Source of the DNA: Cryptomeria japonica
Taxonomy: Eukaryota; Streptophyta; Pinopsida; Cupressales; Cupressaceae
Reading direction: 5' to 3'
NCBI RefSeq assembly: GCF_030272615.1
Contig: NC_081415.1
Coordinates: 102,726,796-102,790,795 of the forward strand
DNA length: 64,000 bases
The notes under the pieces were generated by a model, which was not told the origin of the DNA, ran no database searches, and saw only the letters and a list, made by a program, of their open reading frames with translations. Made by a program: the position numbers and the translations under genes. Positions 47,001 to 59,593 of this stretch are shown here, piece by piece (within the stretch, counting starts at the first letter, position 1; every line of letters begins with the position of its first letter).

Positions 47001-48336
47001 CTCCAAAGAATAAGGTTCACATAACATTTTCACCTCATCCTCTGAGACCAGTTTGTGCAAGATTTTAGATAGCCTACCATCTAATGTATTCCATGTCTGA
47101 TTGTAGTTCCCCAAAATTCTCTCAAAGTGATCAAGTGCAGCTTGCTCTATTTCAGCCTTAGTGCTTCTCGACTGCCCATTATTATCCAAAATTGAAGTGA
47201 TTTATTCTTGTTTCTTCAGACTTTTGAAGAAGCATGGAAAATTTTGTTTCGATCACCCTCTGCAATCCATAGCACTCTTGACTTATCACGCCAATATACT
47301 TCTTCCCTATTTAGTAGCTCAACATATTGTTCCTTAAGTATTTTTTCTTTAAGAAAATCTTCCCTGACCATCCCTGCTAGCATAACTCTATTATTGATAT
47401 CTTCCAATTCCTCTTCAATTTTGAGTTTTTTAGTGAAGATATTTTTGAATGAGAACTTGTTCCAATGTTTGATTTTTTTTTAATAAATTGAATTCTCTTA
47501 ACAAATCAGAAGCTAGCAGAACCCGAGAATGTGTTTCTCTCTAGCCACCAATTCTTAACAAGGTTAGTGAATTTAGGTTCCCTCCACCACATGCTCTGAA
47601 ATTTAAAGTAATTTCTATTCTTGGGAGCCTCATGGTTGATAGACAAAGTAACAGGTAGATGATCCGATCCAGCTTGTGGAATAATGTTAGTGTCGATGGA
47701 GAAACTGCCATTAATCCACCATTCCCCCACAAAGAAATGATCCAATCTTTCAATTTTTTTTGAGAAGTTAAGTCTTCTGTTGGTCCAAGTGAACTTACAA
47801 TTTTTGGGAATGACATCCACCACTTGGCAGTTCGAAATGAATTCTCTGAAGTCTTCCATTACTTTTGTGCTCTTTCTGAGTCCTCCTTTGTCATCAATAT
47901 CTAGAATTGCATTGAAATCCCCAGCCAAGATTACTTTGTGCATCTCCAGAAATTACAATTGATCTTATATCTCCTACCACACTCTTAGTTTTCCATCAGT
48001 CTTAATCGGCCCACAGATGTTAAATAGGGGAAAACCAATACCTCCTTATTTACATATAATGTTGCAGGCCATCCAAAACTCGTTGGATGCAATTGGAACC
48101 ACCTTGAAGACCTCAGAGTTCCACAAGATTCCAAGACCACCAGAAGTACCTCTGGCATCTTGAAACAATCCCTCCCATTTATAACAAAAGTTAATGAATT
48201 TAGACACCTTTTCGCCACTCAATTTTGTTTCCTGAAGTAAAACCATATTAGCCCCAAGCTTGGCCAAAGACCTTTTGACCAAGCGTCTCTTATCAGGGGC
48301 AGATAAGCCCCTGACATTCCATGATGTGATTCTCAT
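44099..48336 (-). pseudogene. LINE ORF2: endonuclease, RT, zf-RVT, RNase H
   Basis: Start ATG 48336. Endonuclease: ITSWNVRGL, LLQETKL, ILAGDFNAILD, AGSDHLPVTL (APE-type motifs). RT: PHKALGSDGMTSEFYQKCW (about 46930-46985), then an open 393-codon part (46828-45647) with KLDVAKAYDKV, NGLRQGDPLSP and SQFVDDTILFG, so the catalytic DD is intact. zf-RVT: CVLCNTREESVDHLLFNC (about 44990-45045). RNase H: NFDGACRGNPGQ (about 44541-44577), VQIEGDSQIIING, ISHIHREGNRLEN, stop at 44099. Frameshifts near 47970, 47500 and 46870 and stops between 45650 and 45140 make it inactive. It would copy LINE RNA at the nicked target. Confidence 0.9.
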
Positions 48337-48444
48337 TTCTTCCCAAGGGAGGGGCTGCCTCCCTTGGAATTCTTTATGAAGTCCAGAACACTGACAATAC
48401 CTTTTTCTGTTGCTTTTTCTTCTCTAATCTGTCTGTTGCTTTTT

Positions 48445-49715
48445 CTAGCCTTTAACCCCTTTTTCTCTGCCCAAAAGAGTATTATCTGACTGACTAATGC
48501 ATCTGGGGTCTAGGTTATTTATAACATCTTCCTCATCTTCCGATTCTAAATTGCTTGTATCAGTTTCAACTGTGCAATCACCAATAGCATTCGCAGTCTG
48601 AGAGCCCATTAGAGAAGACATGATCTGATTCGGAATAACCACTCTATCTGGATTGTCCATTTTCAGATCCATCTAATAGGGTTGGGAGTTGGGTTTAGCA
48701 TGTGTCCTAGCATCCGGCTGTGTTACATTTGTCTCAGAAGGCAACCGAGACCTCTCATTCATTTTCTTTAACCAAACCATTTTTTCTTTCCTCTGGTCTT
48801 TATTATATGCCCTTCGCACAAAGATTCTGCAATTTTTGGTTTGGTGAGTTTTGCTTCCACATTTTTGACATACATGGAGTTCCTTCTCAATTTCAATGTT
48901 TTGCTTCTAACACCCATTTGCCGTTATTAAATTTATATCGGGAGGGATCTGCTTGACTGCTGCAATTTTCAACCTTGCATACACGTATGAGCCATTTTCA
49001 ATAATATCCTCATCTATTTCCAAAAGAGTTCCAAGTGTTCAGCCAATTTTCTCAAGACACGAGTCCCCCCAATATTCGATTAGAAGATTAAATAGTCTAA
49101 TCCATATGGGTGAATCATATATTGCAAGTTTTAATGGATCAAAGTTAGGAGTCCAGGGCTGGATGTACAACGAAAAACTATCAAAAACCAGTTTTTCAAA
49201 TTTAGGGCATGATCCCTTGCTTCTTTTTCTGCGAAGATTGCCACAAAAAAAACCTTTGGCAGGAATTTCACCACTGCGTGGCTACCCCAATTTTCCTCCA
49301 CCCAAGGAGTAATACATCACCTAGGTTTCTTCAGACCAATAATTCTGGCAATAATAGCGAGTTCCTCCCAAATACATTTTTCATCCACCACGTCATTCGT
49401 TAAATCGATTGATACCGGTCCCAGAATGTAGTTTTCTTTAGTAGTTTTTGATTGAGGCACATCCGCCTCATTAACAAGAATTTTTTCATTGCTTCGGATT
49501 TTGTGTGTCGGTCCGCAATCATCGCAGTCGACATCCAAAATCTGTAATTTTGCTAGCCTTTCTGATGGTTGATCCTTCCTTTGCCCCCCGGTTAGTCCAT
49601 CGTTCTTACACCAAAGTTGTTTCTGCACCATCTATCAAGGTTCGCCATCCAATGAACGTCCATCGAATAATGCCCTCTACTCTTCGCACTCTGCCTGTCG
49701 CGCCTCGCTCGCCAT
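48445..49715 (-). pseudogene. LINE ORF1 (DUF4283-like, CCHC knuckle)
   Basis: Start ATG 49715 (MASEARQAECEE, then TAG). The next long frame from 49631 has CDDCGPTHKIRSNEK and IWEELAIIARIIGLKK. A second frame has FIQPWTPNFDP-like and SPIWIRLFNLLIEYWGD (about 49065-49115), typical of the DUF4283 Gag-like domain of plant LINEs. The zinc knuckle is CQKCGSKTHQTKNC (about 48830-48875, CX2CX4HX4C). The C-terminus is acidic. It would bind LINE RNA. Confidence 0.78.
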
Positions 49716-50852
49716 TAAAATTTTGATAATATGAGGATCAAAAATTGATTCTTGAGAATGAGGGCAAATAAAATCAGATGATCATGATTGACTTTTAATG
49801 TTAATCAATAATCATTTATCATTATCAATTTTTGTCAATTTCCATCAATCCTTGTCAATTTTGATCGATTTTTCATCGATCCTTTATCAAATCAATCTTA
49901 TAAATTTTGATCAATTTGTCATTGGCCTCTATCATTATCAATTTAATAAAATTTTGGTCCTTGTCAATTATATTCTTGATCATGATCATCATCATTCATT
50001 TATCGGATTAATTGTGTCATGACATTGTTTTGACCTATCTCATTCCTTTTCTCCTTTCTAGGGTTTAATAATTCTTTAATTATTAATCCTTTCCAACATC
50101 CTCCTTAGGATAAATGAATTTATTCATTTAACTTATGTCTTGTGTCACAATGGCTAATTATCCTTTTGTGGGCTAATTAATAAATGAGAAATTATTAAAT
50201 ATTCCCACATTTCTTTCCCTTAATTTTCTCCTAATTTGTCATCCCTAATTTCACATGCTTCTCATTTCCTATATTTTCTCCCACATTTATCCACTAATTT
50301 GTCTCCACCTGTTGCTCAAATCATGAAGCTATTTTTGTGCTCAATTTGTCATAAATCAAGGAGCAAATTTTAAGGCCAATTTGTCATAAATCATGAAGCA
50401 TAAATCTCTCTTCAATTTGTCATATTTTCACATAGCAACTTGTCAATCAATTTGTCATATTTTGTCATATCAATTATGCCATTTTTGAATCAATTTGCCT
50501 CTTCCATTTGCCTTGATTTTCTCATGTCATTTTGGAGACAATTTTTTATAAATTGATTTAATTTTTCAATCATGGGAAGAACCACGCTTCTAGTATCCTT
50601 ACTTTGTCCATTTTTATGTCATTATCTTGCTTGCATAACACTTGCTTTTTAGATGAGATCCACACACATTTGAAGGAGAAAGAATAACAATGGAATAACA
50701 TGGAAGGAGCACTTTTGTTTGGTTTGCATTTAGTTTTAGTGCTTTGTTTCTATGCTTTCATTGAATGTGTTGGGAATATTTTCATAGCATTTAGGCTTTC
50801 ATGGTTGGCTTAATTTGTCCTTGGATGCCTTATTCTGAATTCCTACTTCACA

Positions 50853-50905
50853 TTTCTTGGTGAACCGGGCGTGAACAAGTTAAATTTGATAATTTTGTGA
50901 GTCTA
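50853..50905 (+). other. Start of internal region, uncertain primer site
   Basis: The LTR is followed by tttcTTGGTGAACCGGGCG. This has the position of a primer site, but I cannot match it to a plant tRNA 3' end with confidence. Confidence 0.3.
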
Positions 50906-51400
50906 ATATTTGCATGTAGGTTTTATGTGTTGATTTGTTCTTGCATGTAGGTTTTTGGTGCTAATATGTTGTTGCGTGCAGGTTTCAAGTGTTGATTTGT
51001 TGTTGCATGTGTTTTTTTTGCACTAATCCATTATTGCATGCAGGTTTTTTGAACTCATTTGTTGTTGCATGCAGGTTGTATGAGAGGATCTATTGTTGCA
51101 TGTGAGTTTTATGAAGTCTAAACAATGATTTATGCATGATTTCCTAACATGCAATGAACAACAATTCTTCGCATAGTTTAATTAGAGGGTTTTAATGAAC
51201 AACAATTCTTCACATAACCTAATTAGGAGATTTTAATGAACACCACTTCTTAACATAGCCTAATTAAGAGGTTTGAATGAACAAAAATTCCTCACATAGA
51301 TTAATTAGGAGGTCAATCAACATCAATATTTCATTCAAAATCTACTAAGGGTTTCAAAATGAATCATCACATAGTCTAATTAGGGGATTGAATGAACAAC
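50905..51400. repeat. Two short tandem repeats in the leader
   Basis: About 50905-51110: four or five units of about 45 bp with gttgcatgcaggtttt. About 51145-51400: five units of about 54 bp with gaacaacaattcttcacata and ctaattagg. Degenerate. Confidence 0.75.
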
Positions 51401-54400
51401 AAATTCTCATTTTATTTTATAAGGTGTTAAAATGAACCTCACAATTTTCATCTAGCTTTTTAAATAGGGGTACAAATTGGACAGTTTATTGATGATTTGT
51501 GCAACATATTGGCATTCATGGGAAAAAGGATTTCATTGAAACTACTAATTGATTTGGTGTAGGACGCGATCAACGGATTACATTTGAAACACTGTTTATG
51601 TTTTCTAGATTAGTGCACATTTCATTTTCTAAAGGTTAAATAATCACTATTTGTCATGTCTTCTTTCATTTCTATTGTGTGCTTTTACCTTTAGAGGGCC
51701 TCCTCCCGATTTTCCTGGCACTTCACACATGCATTGGTGAGAGGGAACAACCCAAGAGGTAACAGGTTGAAGTCGAGCCCTTCCAAACCACTATAAATAA
51801 ATGCGCTTGTGAAGAAAGTTGGAAGTGACAAGTGTTACATGCTGTCATAACGATATTATGTTTCCCTCAGTGTCCATGTGGCATGTGAAAATCTATAGAG
51901 TGTAACCTCTACAAACTGGCAGGCCTCCCTTAACAGAGTGGAAAACACTGTTGACTATGACCACCTGAACGGATGCCTTGACTAATAACCTTTGTTCTTA
52001 GAGATCAAAAACCTTCTAGTGTACAAGAGGTTGGACCTGTGATGACGTCTCACATTCTTACAACTCTTAGTAGAGATACAAAGTTTGCCATATGGAGTTT
52101 TCATGGGAACTAATCTTGGCTGCCCCAGAGAAGTGAGTGTTGTGGAGTGGAGCCAGTGGGGTCAAGCATCTAAGTATCCACTTTGAGTAAGCATAGTTGG
52201 GAAACCAAGTGAAACCTAACAACTATTGTCGTTGATAACCTTATGATTTTTTGTCAAAGGTGCATGATTGTCTTGTGTCAAAGTCAAACAAACATTTTAT
52301 CTTTCGTGCTAGTTAAAAGTTGAATAAAAAACAATTCTCACAAGTGGTCATAAACAACCTTGGTTATCAAAGTTCAAACAAATTCCAACAAGTCAAACAC
52401 AAGTTGCAAATCAAAACAAGGTCCAAACAAAGAACTAATTTTTATCCAAGTATTCATCCCATAATTTGCAAATATTGTATAAACATGGCCTTTCAAAATA
52501 TTGGACAACCTTGTTTCAACATTTGTGTCACTTAGGGCTAGGTTTTGTATAGATAAACTTAGGTCTTAGGACATATTGTCATCTTGCTTTATTTTAGTCC
52601 ATTTAATTGCAAGCGTGCCCATTTTGTGCTTAGATTTAGATTCATTTCCCCAAGTCTTCATTTCATTGTCATACCTAAGATAGGTTTTCACTTAGGTGAT
52701 ATCTTGTTGTAGTCACATAAATCTGTCCATTTTTATTAAATGAATATTTTGTATTTATTTGGTTAAAAATCCACTAGCCATCAGTTAATTAAATTAATAT
52801 TTAATTAATTCATCTCCAAACATTCTTCTATTAATTAAATAAATTATTCAATTTATTTTAATTAATTCATTAAAATCAAATTCCAATTAATTAAATAAAT
52901 AAAATCAATTTATTTAATTAAAATCCCTTTTTCCTCTTTTAAATAAATTAAATCAAACATTTATTTAAATCATTATCCCCCCACTTGCATTTTCCTACAA
53001 ATGCAACTTGCACAGATTTATTGAAATAAATGAATTTTTATTTTTAATAAAATCCTATTTTCCCTCACCCACCAATTCCACTTGCAAATCTAATCCTCTT
53101 CTAAATTCTTCTAATCACTTCTAATTAGCCTAATCCATCCCCTAATTATTGTCACATTCCTAAGCAAAATGGAGTCACTTCTCAAAAGACCTCAAAGTCT
53201 TTGATAACCATTAAAGGCTTTCAACCTTCAACCACTTAATTTCTCAAAGTCTTTGATAACTATTGAAGGCTTCCAACTTTCAACCACTTAATCCCCAAAG
53301 TCTCCAATAACCATTAATGGTTAACTCAAACCCTCCTACATGGTTAAAACATTTGTTTTGACTCAACCTTCATCCAACTCAAGGGTCTCATCAAGCCTTT
53401 AATGCTTTGACCATGATTATCTCTTAATCATTTGCACAAAGGTTTATCCTTGGATTAACTCTTAATCCAGTGGGTAATCCTAATTTAGACTTGACCCTTA
53501 CCTTCTAGATAACCATGAAGTCTTCTCAGGCATTCAATGCCTCCAACCCCTTCTCTCAACCCAACCCTCTGTTGACACTTGTCACCATTTTATTGGTGCA
53601 AATTGTGCACATGGATCCCCAACTTTCAAGCTTGGCCCTTGATTAAACCTTTCAATCCTGGCCATCCATTGCTCCATTTTTCCTATAAATAGAGCCCATT
53701 CCTTCATACTCCAGATCCTGAAAACTTGTATGCATTTAAGCTATAGGCATTTTTACAGAGCATTTAGCATAGCATAACTAATATCTTGTTATTTTAGATA
53801 AAATCAATCATTTTAGCATCAATGGCATAGTATTAGCTTTTCATTTCACATTTAGAGCTATACTACAATCTCAATCCTCCATAAGCATCCATAGTGCAAA
53901 AAGCTGCTGAGAGCTACACTATTTTGGAACTTGGAGAGGAGAGAAACAAGGGAGAAGGAGCTAAGGCCATGCTAAGAGGCAGTTGGAGATGCCTCATAAT
54001 CTTTGTTTCGTTTATTAGATACATTAGCATGCTTTTAGTGTCTCTCTTGGTATGCCTTTATAGATTAGTTTTTGATTGACTAACACTAACGGTTTTTGTG
54101 TCTTTGGTGTTGTTTATCATTTGCTAACCTTGTGCCATTTAGGAGGGCATCACTTGTATTATCCTTATCATCCCAAAATTAGGTCTTCATATTATTGTCT
54201 TGCATTATCTCATATCATTGCATAATAAGCCTTGAGTCATTTCATTTCATGTCCATAGGTCATATCCATATCATATCCCTGGGTCCTTGTCATTATCATT
54301 GTCCTCTTGTATTTAGTCTAAAAATTAGGTTTTGCCAAACTTCAAAAATTCAAAACTTTAGATTAAACCCTAAGTCATTGTTAGGCAGTCTTGACCTTGT

Positions 54401-54870
54401 CCAACATTTTTCCTTTTGTCATCAACATCATTTTGTCAAACGTAGCTTAGTATCCAAGCGTATAGGTGAGACATTGTCATTTTGTCCTATAGTCATTTTG
54501 TCCTTTGTCCTTTTAAGGTCTTGACTTCATTTACATTTCCTAAGGGTCACATCTTTAGGGTTGCATTTTAAAGTTTGTCCAAATCTTCAAAAACAACAAA
54601 AAACATAGGTTCCACTTTCACCCTAGGTTGCATTATCATTTGTCATATCCCAAAGTTTCACTTAGTTGCATATCATTATTACAAAAATATTAAAAAGACC
54701 AAAAACATAAGTTGCATTGTCAATCATCTAAGTTGCATTTAGTTGCATACCATTGTCATTCCAAAAATTTAAAAAGATGAAAAACAAAAGTTACATTGTC
54801 ATCTTTGTAGATTGCATTAGTTGCATCTCATTGCAACCTTAAAATTAAAAAAAACCAAAAATAAATATTG
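51401..54870. other. Leader region without recognised genes
   Basis: Non-coding by inspection. 52735-53060 is very AT-rich (aattaattaaataaatt type). CTATAAATAGAGCCC at about 53683-53697 looks like a TATA box with a normal plant context, followed by ccttcatactcc, so an internal promoter or the remnant of another LTR (about 52700-54500) is possible. Confidence 0.5.
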
Positions 54871-57604
54871 CATAGTGACATGTCTATTAAAACAAGGTTC
54901 CAAGCTCATATGATGCAACAAAGTTTGACATATCAACCAATTATTAGTCCAATGAATAACACAATGTAATCAAGTTTGAATCCAAGGCAATCACAATTCT
55001 ATCCAACCCAAGGACAAGGCAATACACTACAACCAAAGTTTAATCCATATGTTGGTTCGCTTACAAACATGCTACCAGAGTATGGAATCGTTCAATTAGG
55101 ACCACTATTACATTTTGGATCAAGTTTTATGCCAATGCAACCAGGATGTGGTAATTATGCTTCACTAATGCCACCAACGAATGTGTCACCAATTTTCGAT
55201 TCAAATCAATTAAGTCAAGGTCCCTACCTACAAAGACCCTTGGTAGATGGTCAACACATCTTTCATCTAGATTATGGTTATATTCGAGTTCAATCATCAC
55301 CAGATTTGCAGGAAGAGGGAGATTTAGATGAAAAATCATACATAGATTATTAAGTTATTGAGGCAATGAACAATCCTAAGATTGTGGACTTTTTGGACCA
55401 AGTAATTTTAAACAATCCTCGAAAATACTTCCCACACATTATAAAAGACCTGGCAAGTTAAAACAAATCAAGTCCAAAATCAGGTTTTAGAACAAGAGAC
55501 AAAAATTCTACTTGTCCAATATCAGCAACAAATTCAACCTCTGTCTTGCAATGGTCCATCCCAACATAAGAAAATTGACTCTTTAGTGGAATCTATTCCT
55601 ACACCTTTTGAATCTTCGCAAGAACCTTCCATATCATCTCCTAAAGTTTCACAAGAGCAATTTCCACCATCGCGTCCAAATGATACATAAAATAATGCAT
55701 CCTCCCAAAGGTCATCTGCAACAAAAATACATGATAATCTATGTCTTTATACAAATCCCTTGTACTATTTAGAAATGCAAGATTCAATGCCACAAGATGC
55801 TTCTTTTTCAAAGGATCTCATTAAAAGTCCATCTCCCTCATGTCAAAGCATTGATTCCTTGTCAAAATCCCCCACACATGTCCAAAATCATACCCCAAGT
55901 CAAGAGGATGATTTAGAGCACAAAGAAATAAGTCTTGAAATGGATCAAGATCAAGACCCTAAAACTTTTCCATTGCATACTATATTTGACCAAGATATCA
56001 TTTCTTTTGATGATCTCCCTATTCCTATCCAAGAACACAACACCTTTTCAAATCCTTTTGACATTCCACTCCTTAAGCAAGATCAAGATATCCTAGTCCA
56101 TCCTATCTCAAAGGATCCCCCTATTCCTATCCAAGAACATAATGTCTTTTCAAGTCCTACTGGTATTTGACTCCTTGAGCAAGATCAAGATGTCCTTTCT
56201 GTTCTTCCTAATAATCCCATTGAAAGTCAAGAGCAAAGCACCTTTAAAGAAGAATCCAATGATCCTCCTCCTTGTCAAGATCAGAGTATCCTTTTAACTT
56301 TATATCCACCACAAGATTTTGTCATCCCTCCATCTCCATGTCCTAATCCTCCATATACACTCCAAGACCCCATTTACTTTGATGATCCCATTCTATCTTA
56401 TGTAGAACTTGTCATTGATCCTAGTCCCCCTCATGATCCTAACATGCTGGTGCAAGATGTTCAAGAACCCCCTACATGCACAATGGGTTCCTCCACTTTG
56501 GTCCAGTTTGATTCACTTCATGATCCCATCATGTCATATCCACCTCATAATGGATTCACATCTTCTTCCCAAAGGAAAGAGTCTCCTACGGGTCAAAATA
56601 TTCACAAAGACAAAGGGGTGGACCTCCATAAGCAAAAAGCCCTTCATGTTGAATAAAATATTAATGGTCATGGCCTCAATGACATTCATCAAGATGTTGG
56701 TATCCCTATCAATCCTAAATCCAAGTATGCACCTAGTCCTTCATTCCTTCCATCCATTTTAGGTCCTTATATCCCTTCATCCCCTATGCAGGATCAACAA
56801 AGGAACACATCCTTGAGAACCTTCCATTTATCCAAAATACCTCCATGTCATTCCTATCTATCCATGCATTCCTTTCCCTCTCCAAGTAATTGAGATGCCA
56901 AGAATAAAAGTCATAAGTCTAGCAATCCACATATAGTCAACGATCAACATGTCCAATCTAATCAACATGTCAAAGCAAAGCAAAATCTGATCTAAAAAGA
57001 AAAAGAAAAATTTAAAAGGCCACAAAGGCCCATTGATCCAAAAGAAAAGTCAAAATTTATATGGGTTCCTAAATCCCTTGTGCAAGAAATGTGTTCCAAG
57101 GAACCACAAACGCATGAAAAATAAAAAACCATGTGGGTTCCCAAGCAGCTCCTAGAAGCACAAAAATCAACACCAAAATGGGCATCCACAATTGCTATTC
57201 CTCCATCCAAACCTTCAAAACATATTCCTCCATCACCTCCTTCATCCAATTTGGGTCCTTATGTTCCCAAATCCATATCCTCCATTAAAATCACAATATC
57301 CAAAATCCATTCTTCCTCCATTAGTCCACTCCTCAAGGTGTGTGCTAATGCTGCTCTTGCCAACATTTCCATCCACTCAAGCCCAAATATTCCAATATCC
57401 TATCCATTATCCAATGCATATTTTCCATCCTTCCTTCCATCCTATCCAATCCTTTGCATAATTCCTTGCCTTAGTCCCATCTCATTTCCATGTCATTGTC
57501 CTACCAACATCTTTGAGCATACTTTTAAATGTCAAGATACCATCCAGATAACAAGATTCTTGAGTCCTTCTTGCATCCCTAATCATGTGTCCATTTTCTT
57601 CTAA
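54871..57604 (+). pseudogene. Long Pro/Ser-rich ORF of the pol-less LTR element
   Basis: Two frames make up about 900 codons. 54976-55353 is open (Gln/Pro-rich, YPTQGQGNTLQPKFNPYVG). After a shift, one frame runs from 55760 to 57604 with only about six stops. It repeats PIPIQEHN (56020, 56126) and WVPK (57060, 57131), and is rich in Asp-Gln-Asp, Pro-Pro-Ser and His. No zinc knuckle, protease, RT or integrase motif. Likely a disordered structural or linker protein of unknown role. Open length well above chance suggests it was once selected. Confidence 0.5.
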
Positions 57605-59578
57605 AAAAGCAAAAAAGTTCAAAAAAAAAAAAGCAAAAAAATATGGAAAAAAAAGAAAAAAAATGGTAAAGAAAAATAATTTGTCCATTGGTGAAAAATT
57701 GGCAAACATGTGCCTTGGGAAAGTACCATGATGAAAACCTAGCAAACAGGCATCATGTGTAATCCATGAACTTTTTGCATACCATACTTGGGGCAGGTTT
57801 CATTTATACTATCCTATCATATCCTATTTGCCTTCATTATCCTCTCACCCTTCATTATCCCATTGACATTCATTATCTTTTCACCCTTTATTATGCTATC
57901 ATACCTTGTCATACTCCTCCATTATCCTATCATCCCTCATGTCCATATTCCCTTTTTCACCTTTGATCTTGACAAGGTTGATGATCTTCATGAGCATCAT
58001 GCTTCCTATTTACAACATTTAGTCTATCACAACTTTTGGCCCATATCCATTAGCTTATTCCAACCTTCTGTCCATATTCCTTGGCTTATTGTAACCTTAT
58101 ATCACTATCCCTTATCCTATCACAACCTTCAATCCATATCTCTTATCCATTCTTGATCTTGCTTGTTTTTTTCCATATCCTATCACTATCCATACACTCT
58201 TTCTCGTCCCTTGATCTTGATTCGACATAAGGACGTAAAATGAAACACATGGTTTCAAAAAACTCTTGACATGTTCCTCAGGCCATCCCATTGCTTTACA
58301 TTGTCATATTCAGTCCTTTATCCCATCACATGATAGCCCTCCAGAATTGAATCTGTTTTATCTCCATCATAAATGGCCTTTGTCTTCCTTCTATCCATCT
58401 GACATTTTAGCAAGCTTATTCTAGCATTCATCATATTCCTTGCCTTGCTAGACAATGGGGGCAAAATGCTGAAAAAATCCCTCAAAATCAAATAATGTCC
58501 TAAAAACATCACAAAAAATTAAAAAATGTCCTGAAATAAGATAAAAAAATAGTAAAACTTCCTTAAAAAAATAAAAAACATTCATAAAACATCTTGAAGT
58601 AATCCAAAAAAAATGCTAAATGTCCTGAAAAAAGAACAAAAAAATTAAAAATTTCAAAAAATCCTAAAAATTGGAAAATATAAAAAAAAATCCAAAAACA
58701 ATCGCTTTTCACTTCATTTCACCAATAAACTGTCCCTTTTGTACATAGACATGCATTTTAGCAGACATCGAACATAAACACATTAAACTTTGCGCTTTAA
58801 CAAATCACATATCAATAGATGAATTATTCAACCAACCAAGCATTCAAACTGATCGAACTTGTCGTATCAACTAAACAACATCAACATTATCGATCCTTTT
58901 GTCAACATTTTCATGGGTCTTATATGGGGTACTGCATTCCCTGAAACCAGACAACATGATCATCCTTTCAACACACCATTATCAACTTTTGGCAATGAAG
59001 ATAAAAATATTTGTTTGACTTGTTTGAATTTGCGAGTCTTATCTTTCTTTGATTCATTTTTTATCATGTTCCTATGCTACTCAATGATGTCATTGAGTGA
59101 TTTAGAGTGGCCAAGATGGTTCATGGTTGTTTTTGCTTTTGTTTTTTGTTTGCGAAGTGTTTCGTAGCATTCTGGGGCATTTATGTCTTAGGATGTTCTG
59201 AATCATTCCTTGTCTATGAAGTGTCTATTTTATGCAAAGGGATTGCATTCTTGCCTTGCCCTTCATTGCGATGGTGCGCCACATCCATTTTGCCATATTA
59301 AATAAAGGTTCTCACCTACTTTTTGTGCATTTTTTAATTCATGTTTTCTTCACCACTAATTATTCTCTATCTAATTTCCTCTTACTAACATTTCTTCCGC
59401 CAGTCCTTGCAATCCTCTTGGTCTAATCTTGGCATTATTTTCAATAAATTAGCCTCTTTTCTAATTTTTTCACCCAATTTCTCGAGGGGGCACCCTTGTA
59501 GCTCACCATTGTTGGGGCAATGTTTTATGTAATTTTTCTTTACTATTCTTTGAAACAACACTCAAAATCGGATTGTCT
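57605..59578. other. 3' internal region, no recognised gene
   Basis: A-rich stretches (57605-57680, 58500-58700) and pyrimidine-rich sequence (57790-58200, many tatcctat/ttatc repeats). Short frames only. A purine stretch (acaatgggggcaaaatg, 58450-58470) resembles the polypurine tract before the LTR. Confidence 0.6.
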
Positions 59579-59593
59579 CAAAGAGGGGCAAAA
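59579..59593 (+). other. Polypurine tract of the pol-less LTR element
   Basis: caaagaggggcaaaa immediately before the 3' LTR start TGTAGGC. Confidence 0.65.

Larger units (their letters stand above)
42937..49777 (-). mobile_element. LINE (plant L1-like), about 6.8 kb
   Basis: Flanked by an 11-bp perfect direct repeat, atgatcatgat (42926-42936 and 49778-49788), present once in the intact LTR at 59594-60905. The poly(A) tail shows as a T run at 42946-42958. Order on the minus strand: ORF1 (DUF4283-like, zinc knuckle), ORF2 (endonuclease, RT, zf-RVT, RNase H), a further ORF, tail. Near full length but with stops and frameshifts. Confidence 0.88.
42704..50852 (+). repeat. 5' LTR, split by the LINE
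   Basis: 42704-42936 and 49789-50852 align to 59594-60905. A candidate TATA (TTTATAAATTGAT, about 50548) is shared with the 3' LTR at about 60600. Confidence 0.85.
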
